Origin: UBA525 sp964589765
Lineage (GTDB): Archaea > Nanobdellota > Nanobdellia > Woesearchaeales > UBA525
DNA: 64,000 nucleotides
Reading direction: 5' to 3'
Assembly: GCA_964589765.1 (NCBI GenBank)
Contig: CAZPUM010000002.1
Location: forward strand, 18,910 to 82,909
Below, piece after piece: positions 51,301 through 55,400 of the stretch; positions within the stretch are counted from its first letter, which is position 1, and every line of letters starts with the position of its first letter. The notes beneath the pieces are model-generated. The model did not search any database, was not told the DNA's origin, and worked only from the letters and a program-made list of their open reading frames with translations. Position numbers and translations under genes: made by a program.

Positions 51301-52188
51301 GACGGTATATTCCTCTCCTGGCGTAAGGTCCATTATCTTTCGCCATTCGCCTGTACAGGTTTGGGTGGGAAAGTCCCATTCATCACACTTCCATAGCTGT
51401 TTTCCTGTGGCAATTCTTGTTAACTCTCCTCTTTGGAAATCGGCATCCTCGGGGTCAAGTGCGAATCCGTTTATTGTGTTTCTGTTCTTAATTTCAGGTA
51501 TGTTTCTTAGTTCTTCGAGTCCGATTTCAAGACTTCCATTCAATGAACAGTTCTCGAGAATTATTCTCTTGACTGAGCTGTCCTCTGGTATTATCTCTAT
51601 GTCAGCTCTTTCTTTCAAAGACTGCAAGAGAGGCCGCCAATCACCCTCTTCTGGGCGGTATCTCATCTCTCGCATTTTTGCTCCAGTCTTGCTCCTGAAT
51701 TTTATTAAATCATTTCTCTGGATAACTTCAGGAATTAATTCTGGCGTGGGTGGTTGTATTTTGGTGGGTTTGTTATCTGTTTCTTCCAATGTTTTGTCTA
51801 AATGTTCTTCAGGAGTACCACAATTTGGTGTTTCAACTGAACAAGGTTCTTTTTCTGGTATGGGTACGACCTCTGCGGTAGCCTCTGCAATTCTACCTTT
51901 ACTCAATCTGTCCTGTATGTATGCTGTATGAGTTCCAGGTTCTTCTGTTTGGTATTCTGTTGAGAAACTTCCGCTCATCGTCATCAACCTTAGTGTTTCG
52001 GAAGGGGTCTCGAGGAACAGAATTGTGGTGTTCACGTTCACTAAGTCGTTTACTGTAACAGTCAATGGTTGACCGACGGTCACCTGTAGTGGCGTAACTA
52101 TTAGTGTGGGTTCGTTACTGTATGCTTGTACTGCTAACAGGAGGAGAATTGTTGTTACGAGTAGGATTAAGACTGGGTGCGGTCTCAT
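30319..52188 (-). CDS. Giant modular surface protein, 7289 residues
   Basis: An exported protein of exceptional size. A signal peptide is at residues 1-22. A region at about 130-390 (WKCDEWDFPTQTCTGEW, then VQSYPQVGGTWQVKF) is shared with the 3707-residue giant. Fibronectin-III-like and Ig-like modules follow, then a DUF2341 domain near 1267 (WWDGSYRFRS), many Ig-like units with FNITWTD and DTTPPNITL signatures, and three glycine-rich cassettes at about 3516-3830, 4983-5266 and 6420-6710. Before each of the last two is an IPT-like QPDIGAPGMELAVQ unit. N-x-S/T sequons are dense. The C-terminus lacks a membrane helix. ATG 52188 has GGAGG upstream and overlaps the RHH gene stop. It probably forms a long adhesive or S-layer-associated fibre. 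Confidence 0.9.
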   Translation of the reverse strand: MRPHPVLILLVTTILLLLAVQAYSNEPTLIVTPLQVTVGQPLTVTVNDLVNVNTTILFLETPSETLRLMTMSGSFSTEYQTEEPGTHTAYIQDRLSKGRIAEATAEVVPIPEKEPCSVETPNCGTPEEHLDKTLEETDNKPTKIQPPTPELIPEVIQRNDLIKFRSKTGAKMREMRYRPEEGDWRPLLQSLKERADIEIIPEDSSVKRIILENCSLNGSLEIGLEELRNIPEIKNRNTINGFALDPEDADFQRGELTRIATGKQLWKCDEWDFPTQTCTGEWRKIMDLTPGEEYTVVFDGLDPGFAETTLEILNVQSYPQVGGTWQVKFTTTGTADLVITAVEGTEWGVDLILQNVTCGNTFLPTSYNGSSYLVQNYSCAESGFETSRVVTGGKHTILFQFGNETAKANNLASRLVMEWGNLTAENETYETVQLQNWYLNPVVVATPQYDYQLVDSGPPYPMGAIVRNITNTSFEVKLDRAEADVNVDRYGIHYLVIEEGNHSLPSGTNVQAGKVSTTRYGYQGNNNWADTGNSEHISFPSQFVNPPQVFHTRCSENNAVWGVTFVTRQNDRINPPTNTGMAIGLNRGELGTTTGFTVDEDICWIAIDGNTANDAIQGINYTSGNSGGLNVDRYADENHAETKPFSRPFNSTPEIVMLASSTMNGGDGQWAVGAPASHTQSVWVASVEETQESDRNGNEDRVGYWAFQYIGSYDSNIAPTVINLTYPYNNSLVNDTVLDFNFTAEDDQEPMPNCSLWLNSSDWRINRTAVNIFNSTETNITVSLPAGAYRWNILCSDAYQRSSFYTNNQTFTYDPSRPKISNVRNTSNTETSVVIVWDTDDVSNSTVEFGLTTDLGAFVYDSSPVTSHGVALLGLNGSTQYFYNVTSCNLVQNCNTTGPFTFNTTSTPDLEPPSFINITASPSEETANIRWNTTEAANSSVNYGLTKALGTYEVSGSYLKERTVQLTSLSPLITYYYNLTSCDPAGNCNTTGPKNFTTVDITGPQITLVSPNPSTTNDGLTIDFTYSATDNNPVNISNCSVWYNYSGNWERNYTEYNLTQGQQYSVQRTFLPSTILWNVQCYDSSGNENWATNRSVTAQDSPMNITLVSPTDQFFIDSNRTEFTCEVLDDYGVQNVSLYTNRTGSWEIANYTSTSGPNPTVNFYASTGNGAFLWNCEAYDDFDQGQFSEQNNTVLMDERSVRLPLNISSNLVLPGTRVYVNGNLSLTDDTILTKNILGLFVDNQSYAPENTSEQFVSPRNVTPDWWDGSYRFRSVINITNNNLTDELPPSSTINISVDTSSYVSNGTMLSNGDDVRIVFQNETTTVELDRINSTPFNTANTVVVFRTMSSVSAGGSSGNYYIYYDNPNAVTPPTNADNLYSPFEAFNLLVDDTWQKVEFNTTYFNPVVVAQIEENRSPTEEAVVRIRNKDSTGFEVTLQNHNQTFYAFRNTTFFIMEEGMFYTFEGDLIQGVLIEDEPNVIGSGTPTATTYSTYSWPKPFPSAPSITTHVQSYQDPLWVSTHNLNVGATTYQVALELGQYCDEYPCVGEGHEPEDVGIIAFQRTNGNFSTGQPFATGITTTTINGPDDGTGCADFFNYPFIFSTTPFVSTTLVTRNGADGGWPAICSRTNIGFGIHNQEEDHSDGEQSHGSSEAATYIAVGNSSIAHLKRYITTYPTTSLGKRDLRTTRTNSVGEYNYTFLAPQEGEYNLTVNMTYIYIRGSNSTTLSVDGTPPKVSITLVQPDPAQFVYSNVSIEWTSLDLHPQYSYINVSYPNGTLLGQYPTNVSINITQLNVTGEYNITLFASDLVDLTNITSTSFNVIDTRGPVYFGETRSLNRPVYSPEQDYQFNITLFDPSNISNITFQHNFTGVFVNETPSGNSGGELYFNTSDLWGGNYSYRWVFNDTLGNSNNTGWVSFTVTRAPNSVDLFLNKTKSNLVFGYGNTINATGNSTGGTTTLFIGSGPSPTTPISNPYVTVPSAETYFFKANATQDRNYSAEWTGVTRFLIVNRNLPNLTLTLDGIENNISVGQNQNLEINGSVEDPEGDISLFAENLLINNGPSPLTNTTSYSNPGLVNITLTYAQTQNYTSGFVSLFVNVTDITAPTVTLLIPPNNTNTSDPVIFNWTVTDNYDGVLNCTLFLNGTLNETNILVANGTNASRTLFVQYEKDYSWNVTCMDDERNVGNSSTFTFQNQIPPKYSGITVSPTNGTNYTEGQQYKFNITWTDTTGMSEVKIENNFNGTLVNITISDIGGGVYNYTVPDLGAGTYQYRWFGTDLLLQTNQTEILTYQVNRSTPQLGLISNVSWSATYPDTTNTSCTITTQQVSTELFRNASSVSNPDVIQLGAGDYLYECNVSDTANYTNTTTQNTLTIQKANNPVTLLLNGTSSDLEVTYGAVTNASASATAGPVSLFRNGLPVSNPEVDLLPAGTWVYKVNTTGNQNYTTNWTGVSYTLTILRSNSSVNLTLNGVDGEITVAPGQSVEINGTLLEGVGQIQIFQNGSLINSGFSPLTNITTYTNPGDYNITVNYTGNQNYTNSSETHIITVGDTQPPVVTLLVPENESNQTGPVTFNWTVSDNFASQLNCSLYLNGTLNETNILVSNGTNASRTKTITFESVVEWNVTCVDDYNNQGNSTTYWFYNQIPPKYSDISINPNNGTNYTEGQQYKFNITWTDTTGMSEVKIENNFNGTLVNITISDIGGGVYNYTVPDLGAGTYQYRWFGTDLLLQTNQTEILTYQVNRSTPQLGLISNVSWSATYPDTTNTSCTISTTQTNTALYRNNTPTTNPDIQQLAAGTYQYTCNTTDTANYTNTTTQNTLTIQKANNPVQLFLNNTQGNIVFTYGNTVNATGLSAGGPSTLFSDGSPSPTTPVANPFITIPAAGTYFFKVNSTGNQNYTANSTGITRFLVVNRAIPQYNLSLNGNDSDITTTPDTDVTINASFIVGIGNLTIYRNSTELNSGPSPLINISSYGVGVWNITVNSTETQNYTAGSKSHLINAIDTTPPNITLIAPNNNTADSDAYINVTFNVSDNYVINNCSLLVNGSLEAVNSSITEETNQFFVDIGSGKYNFELICTDSYSNSKSLNFTIVSLYTVGLDGLTTSLTGVDFNSISGLILENTKYGLINYTGILNLSNGSNITDAVAFGKNLVGVYTERSPGLNVPANITIYNLSLLEDPVIFKNRSVCLNCPLARPYSGGNVTFSVQGFSNYSASENSQLNISDGFEEGSVFTNTQADFYANYSNITNGTTIVGAICNISFNVSPPGPFRMGFNSSKQLYEYNRSFSTSGTYQYNITCNGSSVGYEPLNGTDSIDVQGLGSINVTLHKPMPGELTNVFSNKLFIVNSTIDCEGTTTDTCGNISVNVLYNVSQFLPYGTGGEGDLTITGTNTVLNNYTHLTQNATLGSSTITVDDATNISAGTELLIIQQQNGTGFGKAGEYEFAFVSDVNGNTLTLQSGLENSYYTGTYDSSISTVTQVVTLRQFNNLTVTGSITSRAWNGYSGGVIAFRANGTVDISGSINGSNTGFRGGSGGSADGGSNGESYDGTRGKGGNDCNSGGINCVAGLGTLGGGSGQYNDGSSNTRGTRGGGGGGGDENGADGTNAGGGGGGGGYAGGGGGGGGSGDGNNPSGDGGTGGSTGTGGGGGGAASTDSFGGDGGNAGSAGVSNDGTGGTPGTGPLTGLGGGAAVDNADTGGSGGGGGGLYGTSSVSRLHFGSGGGGGGDTNEGATIGQNGGAGGGLVFIGARNITITGSGIIESVGGKGGNAGPDANPYGAGGGGAGGTILLASKIVNLGSSQVYATGGFGGDLGTGGNTMGSGGGDGGVGRVRVDSDNVTGTANPSEFDGSEQSQGKLFYVINESSVAVPFYTLSSQTQYCELDQGESCTLTWNINVTGLIRTKHGLFVNASSNYSQISTEISDGASVNITGDSEFPKITNVNLNTTLINQSETVQLNATVTDNFNISNVLATIRWPNGTYQNLTMNEDGPNYVFVISDTLQSGIYNITHIIAEDTAQNRNTTTYSTITFNVTSSPPTSFNLLRPVNNSVSTDLTPELNWTETVEEDFDNYTILIDLDPGFGSPDFIYRTLNDVSNTTFQITTPLVANVTYYWRVVAYDVFGSGTNSDNDFVYITDTRAPFITLHKPVVSTVETNSVVLFNYTPFDLNLENCTLYINATGWKPNQTNTSVVSGQPNYFSENLDDGNYTWNILCYDKASNNALDSNNNTFTVDTTPPNITLLRPANDTTNTTTNNIQIFYSVVDESSTVASCEAILDGNVVNTDVVIEEGIEQTFTVFINNGNHTWNINCTDTNGFESSSEIFNITVISPDNDPPVIVLNYPEVDKHVQVTNISFNYTPNDASGIKNCTLYLDGMFNTTNNTQVTKDIPNYFDIENITEGEHRWRVMCADNQTGLNDSSGTRNFTVDLSNPVVILNRPGDNGFEDSTVVFNYTPTETNLANCTIYTNETGVWAGLETNKTAIAGQHNYFRKTLTDGTYKWNVLCVDLSGRNSSALNNNTVNVDTTPPAFSEISVSPTSETKYVPGNRYEFNITWTDNYQVGTVQLENNFTETLQNITVSGTEIYNYTTLDLAPGTYRYRWFANDTPRGLSNQTGLFTYTVELGSPDINLTINGTRNNFTISDVSTLNLTSKLIAPATGQIELYLNKVLINSGDSPLTNITPFNSAGIYNVTAIYPSAGNYSEGRETWFINASDATKPNITLLSPDDNYEWNTSFTVTFQYNVSDNDSSIQSCELIIDDSVVATDSVVTEEIPQELEATLSNGFYNWSINCTSVFGAEGASETRTVEVNTSSTGAVIPQPDIGAPGMELAVQFVGSDFKSTDTVTTNSSDIVVGPVVVTDTSGNVASTGARTLTTTFFISDNAGEQDVEISIRGETLTNKFRIETPIANSGNFTGSTGTVTIGDGKNGTRTFGGTILLDYLIVPSGVNVVIDISDPDSNPLNGNQGLLPAIVVVDGPVNISGTINISGTNGVDSNAGGTGGAGGTAGPGGGGGGAGGSESGSNLGPGGNGFSGGGGGSNGGTGSSNGGNGTGEQGESASGNDGGDGGDPLYGNSNLGGQGGLDDATEGSPGAGGSGDPFGTQATAGPGVNTAGTGGAGAPGISGGACGGGGGGFATSGTDGTCSTDPGDGEFGIGGNSAGNQQLVPLSGGSGASGGSPDDNGVNRQGAGGGGGAGAIYIYGPENITLSGTIYARGGRGGDATVARHAAGGGGSGGTIILQSPNTTVTGTLDVSGGQPGDGSCSACGTGGAGSAGRVRVDGLEGTNIPGTNPSEFIGPSILSVNKTTVWGKANPSTELTVFIFDSQENYTTFAGNSNSNGEYQIQINTYDDFNYISVLQNTSGDTVFVASSAGLSRFDGRAPNVTLIEPEDGNLTVYKTINFTFRANDTDLDSCTLYHNATGWSPNQTNSSPVSGQEGSFSATFSDGTYKWSVVCVDILGNSRFANNRTFTINTNTPPTAFNLLRPKNNTVTTNLNPTLNWTPTTDAEFDNYTILIDTDSNFGSPDFEYFTLYETTNTTYALTTPLVANISYYWRVIAYDSIGSSQTNSTDTFVYITDTRPPFVTLNAPSAPTVETTSNIVFDYTPLDLNLNNCTLYLNDSGWNPKQTNTSVVSGQPNYFSETLDDGNYTWNILCTDRANNQAFSQNNKTFVLDTNPPNITLISPPNNTLNSSTNNIKFSYRAFDNISTVTSCEIIVDGDVEDSDSSIVEGATQDFTVFLSNGQHNWSINCTDGNGIEGASDIYNITTDSLDNDPPVITLNFPPDLEFVDTNNISFNYTPDDASDIVVCGIYIDGVFNRTNQTTVQKDQPNYFNIDNITEEIHNWSVQCADNVTPVNGTSDTYNFTVDITNPDVNLTAPNDLDFRASAVVFNYSAYDLNIANCSLYTNESGLWTIENTNFSIDNGGNNSFTRVLSDGTYTWNIYCSDLSGRVDFEPNRTLYVDTTPPRYSGITISPANPATYVLGQEYWFNITWIDNFEVEEVFFETNFSGVLQNVSVYNDPFGGGPYENFTYDLAPGTYRYRWFANDTPQGYINQTPVFEYVVNKGIPDVNTTINKTRNNVTLTDVGTVNLSAQIITPVSGDIDLLLNGVLLQRGVNSVWGLKNITSPGIYNVTGRHNGSTNYSSGGETWFIIANDSTAPNVSLETPENDGEWNTSFFVTFEYNVTDDDSTVRNCSLYINDTFQQLSSSITENVTQSFGQVLANGDYTWFVNCSTVFNATGVSEKRNITVNATSSGVLLTQPDIGAPGMELAVQILGVGLSSTYEVTTNSSDIVVGPSIFTDSTGLVVTSGARTVYTTFFIDENAENQDVEVLVNGETLNRTFRIETPTPNSGNFSGSSGTVIIGDGTNGDRTYGGSILLDSLIVPSGVTVNIDTTDPDGDASNGNQGLLPAIVVVDGPVNISGSINISGWNGGDSIAGGTGGAGGTAGPGGGGGGAGGSETGSNLGPGGNGFSGGGGGSNGGTGSSDGGDGSGGEGSPASGGNGGNGGGALLGSKVLGGQGGSDDTDEGSPGAGGSGYPLGTQATAGPGINSAGIGGAGAPGISSHACGGGGGGFATSGTDGSCSTDGGENEPGLGGSTAGLSHLVPIAGGSGASGGSPDHDGTNRQGGGGGGGGGALMLFSTENITISGTIYARGGRGGDSTVTRHASGGGGSGGTIILQSPNTTVTGTLDVSGGQPGSVNGASDGQGGAGSEGRIRVDGLGDATDIPGSATSEYVGPSITKINSTHVTGRTAASVDVEVVIKTESGSEARFANVSNANGDFSINVSMFNDLNYITVIQNTSSDTISVFSSTSLGKYDAVIPEVTLNSPANQSTTNQSSVVFNFSVYDRFLENCTLYHNASGSWTANETNNSLNNNQSNLFTTTFNNDTTIVWNVYCSDRTGNVGFGNNRTITIDTTAPTILLFNPDNNSNQTNFVLFNWSVTDNIDPTLNCSLTLNGAVNESNILVNNNNFSTRNLSLNIDGLVQWNVTCNDDAGNYNTSLTNLFYYLIPPELFAIDIFSLAENANVSWSVVNSAESYNLYISDNYSNKPSNPNITGITDTNYTDILANTTTQRYYWVESARSTLTAFRDRAVGKYLDPIETDLNLISFPLEPDTLVLENGTGTGFEFEAEPECVVSLWEKNSTSHYRSDWVGSQFVPAIGSERFRTLNMSKAYWLEANQTCNITFLGEVPLEKRVTNLGSDANYLSWHSVNNGTLPQNYNPVLLNVTPNNTFQAIDRYNPFTDTFEVTIHYVIGGVAWGWFPSFNNQDFLTMDPTRGYVFDSISTGNWTFRP
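32040..33420 (-). repeat. IPT-like plus glycine-rich cassette, copy 2
   Basis: Encodes an IPT-like unit, a strand-rich unit (GDGTNGDRTYGGSILLDSL), then about 290 residues of GG-rich sequence ending in DVSGGQPG. It is homologous to the cassette at 36380-37770, offset by about 4.3 kb, so the duplicated unit includes the Ig-like block between them. Confidence 0.75.
36380..37770 (-). repeat. IPT-like plus glycine-rich cassette, copy 1
   Basis: The paralogous cassette, with QPDIGAPGMELAVQFVG, then GDGKNGTRTFGGTILLDYL, then a GG-rich region ending in DVSGGQPG. It differs from copy 2 at many positions, so the duplication is older than the 340-bp repeat in the same gene. Confidence 0.75.
40700..41650 (-). 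repeat. Glycine-rich segment, third type
   Basis: Encodes about 315 residues rich in GGxGG (GSINGSNTGFRGGSGGS through long poly-Gly runs to IVNLGSSQVYATGGFGGD). It is related in composition to the two cassettes but without the IPT-like unit before it. Confidence 0.6.
43881..44220 (-). repeat. 340-bp exact repeat, copy A
   Basis: Reads as identical, base for base, to 45225-45564, at an offset of 1344 bp (448 codons, in frame). It encodes the FNITWTDTTGMSEVKIENNF to STPQLGLISN unit. Lack of silent differences implies recent duplication or gene conversion. Confidence 0.85.
45225..45564 (-). repeat. 340-bp exact repeat, copy B
   Basis: Partner of the copy at 43881-44220. Sequence beyond both ends diverges at once, so the edges are sharp. 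Confidence 0.85.
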
Positions 52189-52334
52189 TTTTTTTCCTCC
52201 TCGAAATCTTCTACGAACTCTTTCATCATGAGTTCGACCTTAGAACTGACTTTCATTGCGTTGTCTTTGCAGAGCTGTTTGAATGCTGAGAATACTTTCT
52301 CGTCCACCGTCATGGTGATCTTCTTTTTACTCAC
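52185..52334 (-). CDS. Ribbon-helix-helix transcription regulator, 49 residues
   Basis: A GTG at 52334 opens a 49-residue protein with a textbook ribbon-helix-helix layout: strand KKKITMTV, helix DEKVFSAFKQLCKDNA, a turn with MKVSS, then helix KVELMMKEFVEDFEEE. RHH proteins bind DNA as dimers through the strand and commonly repress their own operon. The stop TGA overlaps the ATG of the 7289-residue gene (ATGA), so the regulator is the first gene of the giant's operon. Two ACTAGT-type palindromes sit around and upstream of its start codon and are candidate operators. GGGG six bases before the GTG could serve as ribosome-binding site; the internal ATG at codon 8 would remove most of the strand and is unlikely. 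Confidence 0.75.
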   Translation of the reverse strand: MSKKKITMTVDEKVFSAFKQLCKDNAMKVSSKVELMMKEFVEDFEEEKK

Positions 52335-52361
52335 TAGTCGCCCCTGTACCCATACTAGTAT
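52333..52361. promoter_or_regulatory. Tandem palindromes, possible RHH operator
   Basis: ACTAGT at 52333-52338 and again at 52354-52359, the second inside the 10-bp palindrome ATACTAGTAT (52352-52361). The copies are 21 bp apart, two helical turns, so two dimers would bind the same DNA face just downstream of the predicted transcription start. Confidence 0.5.
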
Positions 52362-52387
52362 GTAGAAATATGGTTCCTCGTCGAAGG

Positions 52388-52397
52388 TTTATATAGG
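52388..52397 (-). promoter_or_regulatory. TATA box for the RHH and giant-protein operon
   Basis: On the minus strand this reads CCTATATAAA. It predicts a start near 52365, directly before the palindromes. It sits in the 77-bp gap after the 3707-residue gene, so the downstream operon can be expressed separately. Confidence 0.55.
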
Positions 52398-52411
52398 TTT
52401 TGGTTCTATTT

Positions 52412-55400
52412 TTAATTTAATTCATAAAAGAAAGTGACTGCTGTTGTGCCTGTTTTGTAAGTCATTATCTTACTTGGCACTCTTATTTCGTAATCGTAGG
52501 TACCATATTTTCCAGACTTTGATGTGTTAATCTCTGTTATAAACAGAATATCTTCCCGGTCTGTTGTATCAAATTGATTGTTCAGCGAAGTATCATCCCC
52601 TGAATCCCAAAGTATTCCTGTAACAAAAGAGGTTGAATCTGTGGTATTAACAAAAGGAACATTTGTAATTGCGCCGAAACCTAATGTGAATGTTCTTGTC
52701 TGTAGAGGGGTATCTGTGCCTCCGCCGAACACATTCTTTATGCTGTCATTAAAGTCCGATGTGTTCAACAAACTGTCAAACTCAGTGAAATCTGTAGCTG
52801 TAGGAGAACCTGTCGATGTTCTTGTGAGTGCAACAAGATCTGAGAAACTGAATATGCTATCTGCGTCACCTACCAGTATATGGCCTGTGTTATCAGAGTC
52901 GTTGAGGAAAGTAAGGAATTCAAAAGACTCATTGCTTCCAAGGACAGGTCCTGCGGAAACATTTCCGTAGAAGTACTGATACAAAGATACAGTCACATTA
53001 TTGCTCGCATTGTTATTGCGTTGGTCTGATTCGTTTATTCTGTCGTCAGGGTCGATTGTAACATAAATTCTGTTGTAACCCGCATCAAGAGCAACTGAAA
53101 CATTCATTGTTGCTATCTGACTAATATTCAGGCCACCAAAGGTCTTGTTGCCATTGATTTGGACACCTCCATTCTGAGGGTCGCCTTTGTAGAACTGTAC
53201 AACAAATGTTTCGTTGGCATCTGTTAGGCCGATGTTAGTGAAATTTGCGAACACTGTGATGTTGTTTCCTTCAATCCGGTCGTCATCTGAGAACCAGATA
53301 TCTGTGAAGTTGATAAAGAAATCAGGTCCTGTGATGTTTACAGTCCAGTTTGCAACAGCAAATCCTGAGTTCCCGAAAGTATCGGTACAAAGAACGTTCC
53401 AGTCGTAAATCCCTGTTGAAAGGTAAACATTGGAGAACTTATTGTTTATTGTACTGTTTGCTTCAATGGTCTGTCTTGGAGCCCAGGGGTTCAAACCACT
53501 CCCGTAGTATAGGGTACAATTGTCTAAATTGAAATCAAATGGCCTGAAGGTAAAGTTAAACTCTCCAACTCCTGATGTGAAGTTGTCTTCAGGAGCAATT
53601 AGTGTGACATTAGGTGGTGTTGTGTCAGGACCTAAGTCAAAGCTTGTGAAATTGTGTCCTGGGACAAACTCTGTTCGCTCACCATAGATTGTCACAGAAT
53701 AGTTTCCAAGTGGTTGTCCGGATGTACTCCAGTTGACATAGACCAATCCATCAATACCACTATTTGATTTGTTGTAGTACTTTAGGATATGAATATTTTC
53801 AAGTGTAATAACAGGTTCTGGCTGGGTGTACCTTCTGATCAGTATGTTGTCGATTCTTCCTTGGTCTTGTTGTGTCCAGACTCCAACATCTCCTGGTTGT
53901 TCATTATCGTTTGTGCCTGTATGAGTTCCATTAAACCAAAACCCTCCCCATCCTCCTGACTCATTATTGTAGAAAGTCCTGATGTTTGTGGGGTTAACGC
54001 CCCATGTCGCCATACCCAGTCGGACGTTTGTTGTGGCAGGTAAGGCGCCTTTCAGGCCATTTTCCACAGCAACAGTTCCTGTGGCAACATCATCATACAC
54101 AACATCATCATGCCATCCATAAGCAGTTCCTTGGTATGTGCTGTCTGCTGTTGTGTATGAGTACCAATGACTGCTATCTTCAGTACCCAGTATTCCTGAA
54201 GAAATAACTATTCTTGTAACAGGTCCGGAAGTCATCTCGTTAGGATAAGCCCCTGTCTGATACTCGTCGTACTCAACATAAACATCCCTTTCAGAAAGAC
54301 TGGTTGGACGCATACTATCACAGAAGTTATCCTCTGTATCGAAATTATAGTAACCTGATATGCTTCTTGCTATGCTGTTTTGCCACCCTCCTCCCAGACA
54401 GGTAGAGTCAATCCTGCCTTGTGTGTACTGGTACTCCCTATCAGAAGAACCGTCGTCATACCACAGGTAGACCTCAGATAGGTTGGTTGTTGGTGCACTG
54501 GCACCCGTGTTGTTATGGTATAAGTAATAATCCAAGTCACTATCGCTTGCTGATATATTTGTCTGCAATCTGAACCTGACTGTTGTTGTGCCGGTTCCTG
54601 GATTGATGACCACTCTATCAAGCTCTTGATTACCTGTGCCGTTCCAGTAAATAATGCGTAAATCGTTGCCGTTAGCTAGGAAACCTGAAACGGAAGTATC
54701 TATATTCATCTGAACTGTGTAGTCTTCGTAACCGTTGTAGGGGCTTGTTGGTCCTGTTGTCACATTTAGTATCTGTCTTCTGCTGTAATCTCCATCCCAC
54801 CAAGGGACCTCGCTCACAGTTCTGTTTGTGTATATGATTGAGATTGTTGTGTTTGTTTCCAACGGGTTGTTTATCTGATCGCTAGTTCTTCCAGTTATTT
54901 GTGAATCTTCGCCAATTTCGTAAGTGTTGTTAGTGACGTTGATTGTTGCGTTCACAATAGGAATCTCTAGAACTTCAACATCATACACTCCGCCTGTTCC
55001 TTGATTACCAAAAGAGTCAACACAGATCACTTCCCATGTGTAATTACCGTCTGGCAAGTCGATAGGGAATGTCTGAACGGGCCCTTTCTGTATAACATCA
55101 TCTGAACTGTTGAATGCGCTGTCTATAAACAGCGAACAGTTGTTAATGCCACTGAGGTCAGACACTACGTACTGGAAACTGAATGCGTTCACTCCTACGG
55201 TTGTATCATTTGGGGGGAATGTGTATGTCACCACAGGGTCTGTTGTATCAGTAACATTCAGCAGGTGGGTTTCGAATGATGCTGAGTAGTTAGCTGTCTG
55301 GTTGTAAATTGCTGTTATGTTGTAAACTCCAGGTATTGCAAAAAATGAGACATTCTCTAGCGGTGCAGTTCCATTGTTCCACCTAGTTCCATTTACATAA

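Noticed and set aside
30319..52188. CRISPR or tandem-repeat array suggested by many similar short stretches
   Set aside because: The similarity is at protein level with variable spacing. There are no uniform direct repeats with unique spacers and no cas genes.
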